A stretch of DNA of 64,000 bases, from contig JACGCM010001747.1 of the NCBI GenBank assembly GCA_014058105.1, forward strand, positions 1,488,001 through 1,552,000. The letters are read 5' to 3'. Of the stretch, positions 25,491 to 36,170 are shown piece after piece. The position numbers were made by a program, and so were the translations under genes. Numbering within the stretch: position 1 is the stretch's first letter; the number at the start of each line of letters is the position of its first letter. The stretch comes from Kingdonia uniflora (lineage: Eukaryota > Streptophyta > Magnoliopsida > Ranunculales > Circaeasteraceae). Under the pieces are notes generated by a model that saw only the letters and a program-made list of their open reading frames with translations, was not told the DNA's origin and did not search any database.

Positions 25491-26662
25491 TATTGGTGGC
25501 CCAAAAAGATGAGAAATGGTTTCCCATCCACTTAGATAAGAAGCATGGTTTCCTCTTGAGAAATGGTTCCTCAAGAAAAAAAAACCGAGGCTTCCAAACA
25601 CACCCTTGAGTGAAAATGTGCATTTTTCTAGACAGCATTGCACCTAGAATATTTATATGTGAAATATATATCGGCCAAAATATCATGTCAACTGTTTGAA
25701 ATTCGGATTAGCGCACTTATAACGCTGGGTGGTTAGGAGTGACATATAGGCTATTTCAGTTAAGGTCTGAGCAAGAAAAGTGGGTGGAAAGTGAAAGATA
25801 CATGACTGTAAAGAAAAATTTTAGCAAAATTGTTTCAAATCGGATGCAAATGTTACTAACAAATGGAGATAAATCAACAATCATAGGTAAACATCATATG
25901 TTCTACCCAAAAACTGAATGAACTAGCATCACTGAAATTTACAAGCCTTTGGCACAAGTTACAACTCTTCATCCCTAACATCTGTTCAAGTAAATTATGA
26001 AATAATCAACCTCAGAAATAGATCTTCCTATGCCTACATATATTGGGTGGGGGGGAGGGAACCAACTACAATGATGTCCATAGCAACCATCTCAGTATAT
26101 CATGATAAAAACTACTAATTAGCTGCCCCATAGTTTGTAGCTTTGTTGTACCATAAAGGGTAGAAAATCCCAATCTGAAAAAAAAAAAATCCTTAAAGCC
26201 AACAAACCATATAGAAACATTAAATGTAGAAAAAGCAAAGTATGAAAGACATCTCCAAAAAACTTGTCTTTGGCTTTACATGAATCAATGCAAGTGCTTC
26301 TATTATATTCTTCACCTCTCAGTGTCACTGTACACAAGCTGCTCATAGATCAATGCATAACTGAGAGAGAAAGAGTCATCCAGATTTCTCAACTTCCATG
26401 AGATCCAACAGTATATCACAGAGAGATCCTGTCAAACTAAAAGTAAATAGCAGGCTCTCATCTGTACTAGTTTCATCAAATCAAGCATCTAAACACTAGG
26501 CTGTTTTTTAGCAAAATCAACTGAAAGATTTGAAATGAAAATGCAGAAGAACAAATATTGAGAAGAAAATGATGTTTAGTTTCTTAACTTCGCTGTTGCC
26601 ATTTCCTCAAGGAAAATATATACTCACCTGGACTAGCTTTTCATATTGGAGATTTAGTCATT
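25491..26662. other. Spacer including probable 3' part of the MIR172 transcript
   Basis: No protein-coding exon recognised. The part nearest 26662 lies downstream of the MIR172 hairpin on the minus strand and is probably pri-miRNA. A poly(G) run lies at ~26048-26057. Confidence 0.4.
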
Positions 26663-26778
26663 TATTGTCGACGCAGCATCATCAAGATTCTCAAACCTCT
26701 ATGGAGAGCCCTGTGGAGTGAATACACAAGGCTCTCAAAGTTGGTGAATCTTGAAGATACCGCAGCGGCAAACAACAA
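26663..26778 (-). ncRNA. MIR172: MIR172 precursor hairpin
   Basis: On the minus strand 26671-26691 reads AGAATCTTGATGATGCTGC plus GT, identical to the plant miR172 core and differing from common isoforms only near the 3' end. miR172 is always on the 3' arm, and here the 5' arm (26743-26763) reads GCGGTATCTTCAAGATTCAC, pairing with it with about five mismatches. The loop side is closed by a second stem (GAGAGCC / GGCTCTC), and the lower stem continues outward (TTGTTTG / GACAA). miR172 represses AP2-type transcription factors and promotes the adult phase and flowering. A TATA-like box lies ~280 bp upstream. The opposite reading, as an AP2 target site, is unlikely: the target has CAGGATTC, not CAAGATTC, and no AP2 coding frame surrounds it. 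Confidence 0.9.
26671..26691 (-). ncRNA. miR172: Mature miR172-3p
   Basis: 21 nt on the 3' arm of the hairpin. The first 19 nt match canonical miR172 exactly, and the last two are GT where AT or AG is usual. Confidence 0.88.
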
Positions 26779-27056
26779 CTGGCTTATTTAGATCTTCTTC
26801 ACTCATCAGTTAACACACAGAAAAGAGAAGAAAAAAAAAACCTAACCCTAAATGGCCTCCCATCAAAGAATGGTCTAGAAAAGCAGGAAGAATTTCGAAT
26901 GTGTCTAAATTCCACATCTAGAAAGCAAAAACATAAAAGAAAAGAGGAAAAGCTAAAGATCCTTAATCACTACAAAAGATAGGTGAAAAGAGAGAAGATG
27001 GAAAATAAAAATTAAAAGAGGAGAGCTGTGAGGAGGATTGAGGGTGGGAGAGGGTG

Positions 27057-27064
27057 TTTAAATA
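27057..27064 (-). promoter_or_regulatory. TATA-like box of the MIR172 transcript
   Basis: The minus strand reads GTATTTAAAC, with a CT-rich tract (27129-27148) ~70-90 bp upstream. This places a start near 27030, about 250 nt before the hairpin, a typical distance for plant MIR genes. The call is inferred from spacing and composition. Confidence 0.55.
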
Positions 27065-27149
27065 CAGTGCTGTGGAGAGGATGAGTGAATTATGTGAAAA
27101 GAGGATTGGTGGGTGGTAAAGATTTGACAGAGAGAGAGAGAGAGAGTTA

Positions 27150-27667
27150 TGTTGTAGTACCACTATAGTTTTCCATCACAATCCTCACTTCTAAAATTAC
27201 AAAAATACTTGAATTCCTTTGCACTAGAAGCCCTAGATAATAAGACCTCTTCCAAAAAAAGTTCAAAAAATCTGAATGTAACTTGAAAATTTGTCCTCTT
27301 AGGATTTCTTGCTTGCTCTACAAGCATTCACAAACAAACCCCTTTATAGGATATGGCAGCATTGATGTTCTCAAATGTCTTAATTAGAAACTAAGTTACA
27401 TTTTTAAAGTTGTGAATTTGAAGTTACCTTAATATGTATCCACTATTGGCTGTCCTTGAGAAAATATAACATGTTTATAATATTTCCCCATGAAGCATAA
27501 GTGCTGATTAATTAATCTGAAGTCTGGCTGATAATATCATTCATACTCTCTGGTTAAATAATGATCTTTGTTTAAGATTTTTCAAATTTTTGCTATAAGC
27601 TTTCGTGTTTAGTTGGTACAACGTTATTTCTTCTAGGCATACTGGTTTATATTTGTAATAATTGATC
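27150..27667. other. Upstream flank of MIR172, no gene
   Basis: AT-rich sequence between the MIR172 core promoter and an LTR element inserted ~0.6 kb upstream. No exons seen. Confidence 0.5.
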
Positions 27668-27672
27668 ATGTC

Positions 27673-28173
27673 TGTTAGGGCCTGTTTCGAATCTCGAGCT
27701 CAAGCTTGAGCTTCGACCAGCATACATTTACTTGACCTCATCAACATACAATAACATGGCACATTTATGATATATTATGAGGTAGTTACAAAGAAGAAAA
27801 TTAATTCATACCATTACACAACCGTTACGAAGACTCGTCAAAACTGTTTTGTAACATCAATCATTAAAAGTAGATAATGGTTATTAAAACGGTCATAATA
27901 TGATACCTATAAATAGAACTAAAGAAGAACAGATTAGGGGAATATATCTAGAGAATTAACACAATACTATCAAGAATACTTGTTGTAATAAGTAGTCACT
28001 CAATCAACCATATCATTGTTTCCTAAATCCTCAAGAAAGGTCGTGGTTTTCACCTATATAGAGGTTTTCACGTTAGATCTGGTGTTTTGTTTGTGATTAC
28101 TTGTTTACTGCCTAGTATTTTATTATATTTGGTGTGAGAAACTAAATCCGAGCTTAGAATTTAAGCTCTTGCA
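27673..28173 (+). repeat. 5' LTR of the short LTR element
   Basis: 501 bp. Contains a TATA box (CCTATAAATAG, ~27909-27919) matching one at ~29909 in the right LTR. Confidence 0.9.
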
Positions 28174-28190
28174 TTTGGTGTCGTCTGTGA
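28174..28190 (+). other. Primer-binding region
   Basis: TTTGGTGTCGTCTGTGA lies directly after the LTR and resembles the TTTGGCGCCGTCTGTG region found after many plant gypsy LTRs. Confidence 0.6.
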
Positions 28191-28439
28191 AAATTGAACC
28201 CCACATAACTCACGCTCATCATCAGATAACTCACGCACATAACTTAAAGCTCATCGTTAGGTAACCCACAATACGATTGTGAAGCTTTTAGTTAGTAAAA
28301 AAAACACGAAGAACACCAATTGAGAAAAATAAAGCTTTAATTGCTTAAAAAAATGAAGTAGATTACAATGAATCACTCCAAAACCCTGGGCTTCTCTCAG
28401 AACTCTTTCAGATCTAACATAAGAAAATAAGATAACCTG

Positions 28440-28510
28440 AGTCCTCTTTATATAGTGGGAACACGAAATTACAAAATAGAACGCATCTCGAGGTAAAATA
28501 ATGCCTGAGA
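28440..28510 (-). other. LTR-promoter-like fragment in reverse orientation
   Basis: TTTATATAGTGGGAA followed ~30 bp later by CATCTCGAGGTAAAATAATGCCTGAGAAT. The giant LTR at 3298-3350 and 8865-8925 has the same two phrases in the same order and spacing (TTTATATAGTGGAA, then ATCTTGAGGTAAAAT and GCTCGAGAAT). Read on minus, this is a shared TATA/start region. Confidence 0.5.
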
Positions 28511-28527
28511 ATCAAAACACCGTCAGA

Positions 28528-28770
28528 GTCGTTCGAACGACTTTACGACTAATTGGTCGAAAACCCTAGAAACTTGTCTGGTCGTTCGAATGAAATCCCA
28601 ACTCGTTCAAACAAAATATGGCTCTGGGCCAAAATTCCAGTGGCATGAAAATAACTCGTTCGAACGAATATACAAGTCGTTCGAACAAAAAATGGCTCTG
28701 GGCCAAAATTCCAGTGGGATGGAATTTGGTCGTTCGAACTACTCTCAACCTCGTTCAAACGACTTTGACA
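28528..28770. repeat. TTCGAA-word cluster with a duplicated unit
   Basis: Seven variants of GTCGTTCGAACGAC. Two copies of a ~70-bp unit are included, each with ATGGCTCTGGGCCAAAATTC (28619 and 28693). Confidence 0.6.
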
Positions 28771-28924
28771 AAATATCAAATAACTCTAGATCCTCTTGGA
28801 TCATCAGGTCAGTAATTGGTTCATCTAATTCGACATAAAATCTATCATTTGCTTCCTTCAACATACAAACCCCAAGTATTAGATTCAGTCAATCGACTTA
28901 AATCATATTTGGGGGCGAGCTCGA

Positions 28925-29375
28925 CCAACAAATTGGTTCATCTAATTCGACCTAATACATTACAGGTTAACAATTGGTTCATCCAGCTCGACCAACACGT
29001 TACAGGTCAATAATTGTTTCATCCAGTTTGACCACCACATTACAGGTCAACAATTGGTTCATCCAGTTCAACCAACATATTACAGGTTAACAATTAGTTC
29101 ATCCACTTCAACGAATACATTACAGGTCAACAATTGGTTCATCAAATTCAACCAATACATTACATGTCAATAATTGGTTCATCTAATTTGACCAACACAT
29201 TACGGATCAACAATTGGTTCATCCAATTTGACCAACACATTACAAACAAACGATTGGTTCATCTCATTCGACCGACATATTATATGTCGACAACAGGTAC
29301 ATTCAAATTTACCAACATATTGCAAGTCATCAATTGGTTCACCCAATTCGACCCAATTCAAGTTATCAATAGACT
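28925..29375 (+). repeat. 40-bp tandem repeat array, about 11 units
   Basis: Units of AATTGGTTCATCCA-TTCGACCAACA-ATTACAGGTCAAC recur at ~28931, 28972, 29012, 29052, 29092, 29132, 29172, 29212, 29252, 29292 and 29332. Spacing is 40 bp (41 once). Divergence is greatest in the last units. Confidence 0.9.
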
Positions 29376-29660
29376 TGAATCATGCTCGAGGGGTGACCTC
29401 AAAGCCTTAAATAGATTCAAGTGGTTACACTTATGCAAACCTTAAGCAATACAAGTCATCAATTGGTTACACTTATGCAAACCTTAAGCAATAGATTCAG
29501 TCAATCGACTTAAATCGTACTCAGGGGTGACCTCAAAGCCTCAAATTCCCAAAGGCAAACATTGACAACATCGTTAATGACTATACCAAAATCAAGACAA
29601 AAGCCTCAGTAACGGATATATGACGAACTTTTCAACCAAAACCACTTACGTTTTTAGTTG

Positions 29661-29672
29661 AGAAGGGGCGAT
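29661..29672 (+). other. Polypurine tract of the short LTR element
   Basis: AGAAGGGGCGAT directly precedes TGTAAGGG of the right LTR. Confidence 0.75.
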
Positions 29673-30184
29673 TGTAAGGGCATGTTCCGAATCTCGAGCT
29701 CAAGCCTTAGCTTCGACCAACATACATTTACTCGACCTTGTCAACATACAATAACGTGGCACATTTATGATACATTATGAGGCAGTTACAGAGAAGAAAA
29801 ATCATGCATACCATTACACAATCGTTACGAAGACTCATCAAAATTGTCTTGTAACATCCATCATTAAAAGTAAATAAAGGTCATGATTAAAAAGTTCATA
29901 ATATGAGACCTATAAATAGGACCAAAAAAGAACATATTAGGGACAAATTTTTCTATCTAGAGAATCAACATAATACTATCAAGAATACTCTCTATAATAA
30001 GTAGTCACTTAATCAAATCATATCATCGTTTTCTAAATCCTCAAGAAAGGTCGTGGTTTTCACGTATTCAGAGGTTTCCACGCTAGATCTGGTGTTTTGT
30101 TTGTGATTACTTGTTTACTGCCTAGTGTTTTATTCATATTTGGTGTGAGAAACTAAGTTTGAGCTTCGAATTTAGGCTCTTACA
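29673..30184 (+). repeat. 3' LTR of the short LTR element
   Basis: 512 bp, close copy of 27673-28173, ending GGCTCTTACA next to the ATGTC duplication. Confidence 0.9.
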
Positions 30185-30189
30185 ATGTC

Positions 30190-32280
30190 CCTTCTTCCCT
30201 TTAAAAAGTTTGCTTGAGTTCCACTTCTAGATTCCTTCAGGATCCATTTGAGGCAACCATTCTATGTTTGGTGTTGAATTGAGCCTATCTTTAGGAACTT
30301 CAAATATCACCAATGTTTAGCTCCACTTCAATCTTATAGATTAGTGTACACGTTAATCTTCTCCTCTAGGCTATTTTGAATACAAGGTGTAAGGGCTCAA
30401 GTACCATTGTTCTAAAAGATTTAAAGTTACTCATGTAGAATTAACAGGCACATGTGGCTTTTCTACGGAATTTTAAGGTGTAGACTCGACCGCTAGAGCT
30501 TTTCTTCAAATTTAATCGAGCAACAGATATGTAGTTGGGTTCATTATTTATATACATCATTAGTGCGTTAACCCATGATTTAGATTCCCTAATAATGCTA
30601 TGTTCTCTAAATTTAACATTGTTTGAGTTTAAGGTAGATTAAGAAGCCATCCCATAAAGTTAAATTGGAAGACATCGAAGCAAGTTCCCGTAACTGCGCA
30701 TTACACGTTAAGAAGCTACAGGTCAGACCCGCATTAGTTGCATATTCTTAAGCTTTTGCTGAAATCATAGTTTGAGAATACTAATTCAGATAACAAAATC
30801 TTATTAGGAAGAAACAAAAAATATAATGTGATTTATACAATGCTAAAACTATTAATATAAGAAGTATGGAAGTATAAATAAGAAATCAAATGTATAGTCC
30901 AAACTACAAAAAAGTTACTTTGATAGATCAAATAGAACATGAAGAAACTCAGATTTGACATACTTGTTAAAATTTCTAAGAGTAGACAAAGGGCAATCAT
31001 ATACAAATTGTCCAAAAAGCTAATATTGGAGTTTTAGGAAGAAAAATAATTCTCTCGTTTCGTGCAAAACTACTTTGCATAAACCTAACTATTTTATATA
31101 GTACATTTGGGTAATCTCTAATTTGTAAAACAAAATTCGGTACCTACACGGCTGCACCCTGAAGTAATTTTCTTCGAGCATCATTCTATAGAAAACTACA
31201 CTATAGGTATCCACCAAACATCTAGGAAGACTCCTAGCATGGGTTACAACATTCAGTCACCTTGTTTGCCATAAACTGAGCTAACAGCGGTCGTAACTAC
31301 TACTACATGAATATACTTGGGCTGTGTTTGGATTTTGGAAGCATGGATTGTTTTTAGCCAAAAGCTGAACATTTTGATTACTGAAGGGAGGAAGGTTGAT
31401 CAAGTAAAGCAGATGGTTAAAGTCTATGAAGTAGGTTAGCATTGGGGTATTGAAGAAGGACAAACCCTAATATCATGTTAAATGGAGCATTAACTATATG
31501 TTGAAAGTTAATGACCTGTCCCACTGTTACACTCTGTGTGAGAGAGAGTTGAAAACTTGAAGTTGATTTGAAATGTGGGCACGAAGGGAGTCATTGGATC
31601 AAGAGAAAAGTCTGCAATATGTGGCGCGCTTACTCAGATCCGGATTGGACAGGCACCCTGTCGCGCACTCACGCGTACGAATTTAGAATCTCCCGTTTAT
31701 TTTGGGGAAACAAACAGATCCCAACATATTTTTGTGGAGTAGAAAGCTACAGTACTTACTGTTACCAAGAAAACTAGCTACTAGCTACTACTACTTTTGT
31801 TCTCACTTTGTCAAGTCCAACTTTAAGAGCATCTCTCTTTCTTTCTCTCTCTCAAAACAAAACAAACAAGTGTGGTGGTGGTCAGTGATGTCTTCTCAGC
31901 TCAGGTGAGAGTCACGAGCTCTTTAAACAGTGATTTAATGAGATCTACCTTTGATATACTAGCTAGTGGGGACTATGTGCCCTCCTTATGGCCAGCAATA
32001 CTGTGTCCTTACAAAAACAAAGCCAGATTTTGTACAAAACCCTAGCTAACATATATTTCCTAAGGGCTTCTTGTTACTTTCAAGTGACCAAGTCTCAACC
32101 TAAGCCTAAAATATGATGTTGTATTGCTCTTTTAATTCTTTTAGGGTGAAGGGTGGGTAAGTTTTAATGGTAATACTAATTCTAGGTAATGTATAGTTGG
32201 ATTCCAAGTTGAAAATACAGTGGAAACATAAATTTTTAGAAAAATACTCACTAGATCCACATACCTTACCTAGCTAATTA
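30190..32280. other. Intergenic, no confirmed gene
   Basis: Mostly AT-rich. A GC-richer patch at 31615-31680 is followed by a CT-rich leader-like tract at 31826-31855. Then comes an ATG with a short open stretch and a GT donor-like site (31888-31905). This could be a first exon of an unidentified plus-strand transcript, but I could not find a second exon. Confidence 0.4.
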
Positions 32281-32779
32281 GGGCTCAGTTTGGTTAAGTG
32301 CAAACACGATGCAAATGCAAGCAATTTATATTTCTAACCGCTTCCATGTGCTTGGCTCAATTTGCAATTACAATGTAGTGCCTTTAAAATACTTGCATGT
32401 GTTTGGTTCACTTTTGCAAAGCAAACAACTTGCATTTCCATGCAAAAACTTTTCTTTTTGCTTACATTTGGTTGCACTGAAAAATGTCTGTAACAGTGTT
32501 TGCATTTTGGCTTTGCTTGGGAGAGAAAATATGAAAAAATTAATGACCTTTTAAGGGATAAAAAAAAGGGTAGTTATCATTTGCATTTGCATAACAATGC
32601 ACATAACCAAACATAAACATCAATCGGCAATTAGATGAACTTGCATAATACATTGCATTTCTGCCATTAGTGAGGGGAAAATCCCTCTGACTTTTATTGC
32701 AATACAAATTCGATGCATTTGCAATGATAATGCATCAAATTTGCATTGCATCATACTTGCAGCGAACCAAACTGAGCCT
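32281..32779. mobile_element. MITE with GGGCTCAGTTTGGTT inverted repeats
   Basis: 499 bp. Left end GGGCTCAGTTTGGTT, right end AACCAAACTGAGCCT. The interior is full of TGCAAATGCA/TGCATTTGCA variants arranged as inverted repeats, so the whole element could fold back. Flanks (TTA left, TGA right) only partly match, so a Harbinger-type TSD is possible but not proved. Confidence 0.75.
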
Positions 32780-33980
32780 TGATAATTATTAAGTATACAA
32801 TGTTGTTTAGTCGAGTTTTTCCCGTAGAATTTTAATCATACCACCTTTATTTAAAGTTCACTAAAAATGAAACAATACTTCTTAACTAAACTAGACAAAT
32901 TGTATGTGATATATAGTCCCCTTTCTTCTCATTTTCTCAAGCAAAAACCGGATCAAAAGGACTAAATATAACATCTTAGGTAGTTAGCAACCAAAGTCAA
33001 GTTGCCATTTCACCTTTAAAGGAGATTTTGATAATCAAAAATTACGACAAATTAAAGGACTCAAACCATAAGAGCATCTCCAAAAGTCGACTCAAAATCT
33101 TAAGGTTTATGCTGCACTCAAAATCTGTTAGAAATAAAACACTAGATCCCACAACCGTATCTCCGTACAGATATGATAGGAAATTTGATCTGGATAAATT
33201 AGTACAAGGAATCTGGATAGCATTTTGGCAATATAATGTTTTTGACTGTAACAATACTAGTAGGTTACTATATAGCACAAAGGCACAATGGTAATAGGCT
33301 ACTATATCATTTGCTTGCTATACTGATATCACAATTGGTCCATGATTACTGTAGCAAGCATCTGACTTAATTTGCTATCGGGGATCTCTGTTCTCACTAT
33401 GATCATAAGTTGGCATTCAACGGAGGATCTTGTTTCACGTTAATAGATTTTGTGAACAAAGAAAAGAATGTTCTAGTTGTATTTAAATCTCAACAAGTTA
33501 TAATATGTAGTCCTGGATTTCATTTTTCGCCTATTATTGTTATGCTTATGCTCCATTTGGGGTTTCATCTACCAACTAAAATGAAGTCTCACATAATATT
33601 TGTTGTAGATTTCATGTTTTGGATGGTTTTAGATTCATTGAGATAGAAATGAAATCAAATATTTGGTGGCAGACGAATAATACCTGAGCATCTCCAGAAT
33701 CTGATCAGTGATATATGCACTACCTTGAGTTGCTGACAATGACTGACTCTTCTCTCTATATGTGGGCAGTGGGGTTGGTTTTCTTGAGTTAGATTATGAT
33801 GATGATGCTAGTTTTGTGCTCTGCATTCTTTGACTCATTTCATCAACTACTCTCTACTATCTACTCTCCAGGGTTCAATTATTCTTCCAGAGTTCCTGTG
33901 CTTGAGAATGACTTGGTCTCAACATGCATTCATTCATTGCTTCATACATCATTTCTCACATGAAATGCCAAAAGGATGAT
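32780..33980. other. Intergenic, nothing firm
   Basis: GAGCATCTCCA-like Harbinger ends occur at ~33071 and 33687 in the same orientation. No inverted partner was found, so no element is called. Confidence 0.4.
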
Positions 33981-33988
33981 GTTATCGT

Positions 33989-34207
33989 CAGGCCCGGCCC
34001 TTGCTACAAAAAATTCTATTACTATGAAACCAAAAGCCCAATAAATAGAGTAATCTAGCACTGTTGCTAAAGCCTACTTATATAATCCCCAGGTTTGAAG
34101 GCTTGGGAATTCTCTGAATCTCTCTTCTTTGACTTTCTCTCATCTGTCTAGCGAATCTCTGCTATCTCTCTCATTCCCTCCCCAAAAAAAACACAGGGCC
34201 GGCCCTG
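33989..34207. mobile_element. hAT-type MITE with 8-bp target duplication
   Basis: 219 bp with ends CAGGCCCGGCCCTTG and (reverse) CAGGGCCGGCCCTGT. A perfect 8-bp duplication GTTATCGT flanks it (33981-33988 and 34208-34215), as expected for hAT elements. There is no coding capacity. Confidence 0.92.
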
Positions 34208-34755
34208 GTTATCGTTCGCGCTTGGTGTTAATCACAATTTTGTTTTGTCAACCTCACACTAGTTCTTGGATGTGGGTGTTCACGGTTAGCACTTACCAAC
34301 AAACAACAAACAAACGAAGTATGAGTTTCTTAAGCATTGTGTTCCATTGAGCAAACCCAAGGGTTTCTCTAAAGTTCAAACTGTGTAACGTAACCTCGAC
34401 AAAGGCCGAATAAGAGGGGCAGAGCCCAGCCTGTGTAACCTTATACGTACATTGGTGCTTAATTGACAGAGCAAGGGGTGATCTAAGATAAGTTGAGAGA
34501 CATTAATCTATTTGCTTTAAGTCTAGGCTTTGTCGAGGTGAGAATCATATCAACCTAAGCTCAATGGGCAAAACTACCCGATTTCATTTAAAACATTCAA
34601 TTCGGAATCCTGATCTTGTTTATATAACAAGCCCAACAAATAGCTTAGTGGAGTTGCTCTGATGAAAATTAACAAGAAACTGATAAAGGAGAACCACAAT
34701 AATAATGTTACACTATCTACACGCACTGTGAAATCAAAAGATGATCTCTGATTCA

Positions 34756-34968
34756 TTAAGCCCAAACTCCACGTCGTCTTTGTGGTAACGAAAACAGAAC
34801 TTCAAGATCAGGTGGCTGAAAATACCCATTCTTGGGTGGCTCTTGCTTTCTCCCATTCTGTGACTTCTTCTTTGGAGTGGGTGGACACACTAAAGTCGTT
34901 GGAATTCTTCGGTTTCTGGGAGTCTTGCAACCTTCTTCTATCATCTCAATTTCCTCCTCCACCGCCAT
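34756..34968 (-). CDS. SMR: SIAMESE-related cyclin-dependent kinase inhibitor (SMR family)
   Basis: Single-exon 70-residue protein, the size usual for this plant family. SMR proteins bind CDKA/CDKB-cyclin complexes in the nucleus and push cells from mitosis to endoreduplication. Family marks are an acidic N-terminus ([10 protein letters not shown]), a CKTP site near residue 14, [14 protein letters not shown] (about 22-35), and the C-terminal [12 protein letters not shown] block (about 48-59) near the usual cyclin-binding motif. The start at 34968 is the first ATG, ~55 bp below a TATA box. The frame is clean. Assignment to a particular SMR number is not possible from sequence alone. Confidence 0.85.
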   Translation of the reverse strand: MAVEEEIEMIEEGCKTPRNRRIPTTLVCPPTPKKKSQNGRKQEPPKNGYFQPPDLEVLFSLPQRRRGVWA

Positions 34969-35020
34969 AACTCGCCCTCGTGGATATTGATGGAGCTATA
35001 ATTGGATAAAAGTGGTGGGT

Positions 35021-35028
35021 GTTTTATA
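35021..35028 (-). promoter_or_regulatory. TATA box of the SMR gene
   Basis: The minus strand reads AAATATAAAACACC, 53-60 bp upstream of the ATG, leaving a short 5' leader. Confidence 0.7.
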
Positions 35029-35196
35029 TTTGCAATCAACAATAACTCAAAGAGTTGAAACTTGGTGAGGAAGCTTCAACTCAAGTGCCACTACCACTAT
35101 AGTGGTGGACCCCAATTCACCAAACTGTCTACGTGGTGCAAGATGATTGGAGGAAGTGCATTGTGGTAACCGCGTTTTTTAGTTCTTTTAAATATA

Positions 35197-35232
35197 TTGG
35201 CGCCAACTTTTGAGTAGGTGAGTTGGCGGGAA
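35197..35232. promoter_or_regulatory. Two E2F-like sites upstream of the SMR gene
   Basis: TTGGCGCCAA (35197-35206, palindromic) and TTGGCGGGAA (35223-35232) both match the TTSSCGSS E2F consensus. They lie 229-264 bp upstream of the SMR ATG. E2F factors drive S-phase genes, so this fits a cell-cycle inhibitor promoter. Binding is inferred. Confidence 0.6.
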
Positions 35233-35234
35233 CT

Positions 35235-35600
35235 TCTTAGAGAAGCTATTGATTTAAAAAGAAATTCAGTAATTGGGTTTGGGTCCCAAGACTTCTACAG
35301 AGCCAGCCCAAACATACAAAGTCATCATCATCATCATAATCATTAATCATATCAAGGCTTCTACAAATACTTCCACACTTACTCCTGTACTTCAATGTCT
35401 CGACAGCATCCCTGGAATAAAATTTTGGCTAAAACACGGTTCGTGAAGGCGTGATTTCTTAGCCAAATCTAAAGCACTTCAAGTACATCTTGCAACCAAA
35501 TTCTCCAAATGATAGAACGTGGACACACTCATAGATAGATCGTGAACTGTGTATCGTGCACAGGGAGGACTAGGTGAAAAAGGGAATGAATTGGGGAGTA
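35235..35600. other. Spacer upstream of the SMR gene
   Basis: Contains a short CATCAT run (35322-35348). No gene seen. The left terminus of Harbinger remnant C may lie in this interval, but I could not place its TIR. Confidence 0.35.
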
Positions 35601-35789
35601 GGAATTTGCAATTGGAGTGGACACTTAATTTTTAGAAGCGCGTTATTTCCTTCAATGCTTCTAGTGTCCTCCCTGAAGACAGAGACCGAACCTCATTTAG
35701 ACCAGGGATGGGAGATAGTCTGATAAGGCATGTTGCCAAGATTGGCACTTCATCAATGTAAACAATCCCTCATCCTTTTCATCTTCGTC

Positions 35790-36170
35790 TGGATGGAAAA
35801 AACTTTTCCGTCGACAAGTTATGATGATGCACAAGTATAACAAGGTTCTCATTGAAATAGGAGAAGCGGAAGAGAAGGAAGAAGAGGCGACATCATCACT
35901 AAAGCGGGGTAGTAAGATAGGAAGGATAGACAAGCGAAAAAGACGTGATCATAAATTGGGTGAGTTTAGCCTTATGTGGGATTATTTTGACTCCAAATCG
36001 GTCTACAAAGGTATTTCATTCCGTCGTCGATTATGTATGAGCGAATATGTGTATATCAACGTATTTATGATAAAGTTGTTCCTTCGGATGAATATTTCGT
36101 TTAAAAAGAAAATGCCGCTAAGACACTGGCTATCGACGCACCAAAAGATAACATGTGCATTTCACTTCAT
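35790..36170 (+). pseudogene. PIF/Harbinger transposase N-terminal fragment (remnant C)
   Basis: Open frame with the common plant Harbinger start: an acidic stretch (IGEAEEKEEEATSS), then RDHKLGEFSLMWDYF, then ISFRRRLCMSEYVYINVF. It continues toward a PLRHWLSTHQKITCAF segment and ends before any catalytic Asp. Next to it, on the opposite strand, SANT-protein sequence begins, so a deletion removed the catalytic domain and the space between the convergent genes. Confidence 0.65.

Larger units (their letters stand above)
27673..30184 (+). mobile_element. Short non-autonomous LTR retrotransposon
   Basis: 2.5 kb element with LTRs at 27673-28173 and 29673-30184. A perfect 5-bp target duplication ATGTC flanks it (27668-27672, 30185-30189). 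LTRs start TGT[T/A]AGGGC and end CTCTT[A/G]CA. A gypsy-like primer region (TTTGGTGTCGTCTGTG) follows the left LTR and a purine tract (GAGAAGGGGCGAT) precedes the right one, so it reads plus. The 1.5 kb interior encodes no recognisable protein and instead holds a TTCGAA cluster and a 40-bp tandem array. Confidence 0.92.

Noticed and set aside
26671..26691. miR172 target site in an AP2 gene on plus
   Set aside because: The plus sequence matches the miRNA passenger form, no AP2 coding frame surrounds it, and a matching hairpin arm lies 50 bp away.
33071..33697. Harbinger MITE from two GAGCATCTCCA words
   Set aside because: The two words are in the same orientation, so they cannot be paired TIRs.
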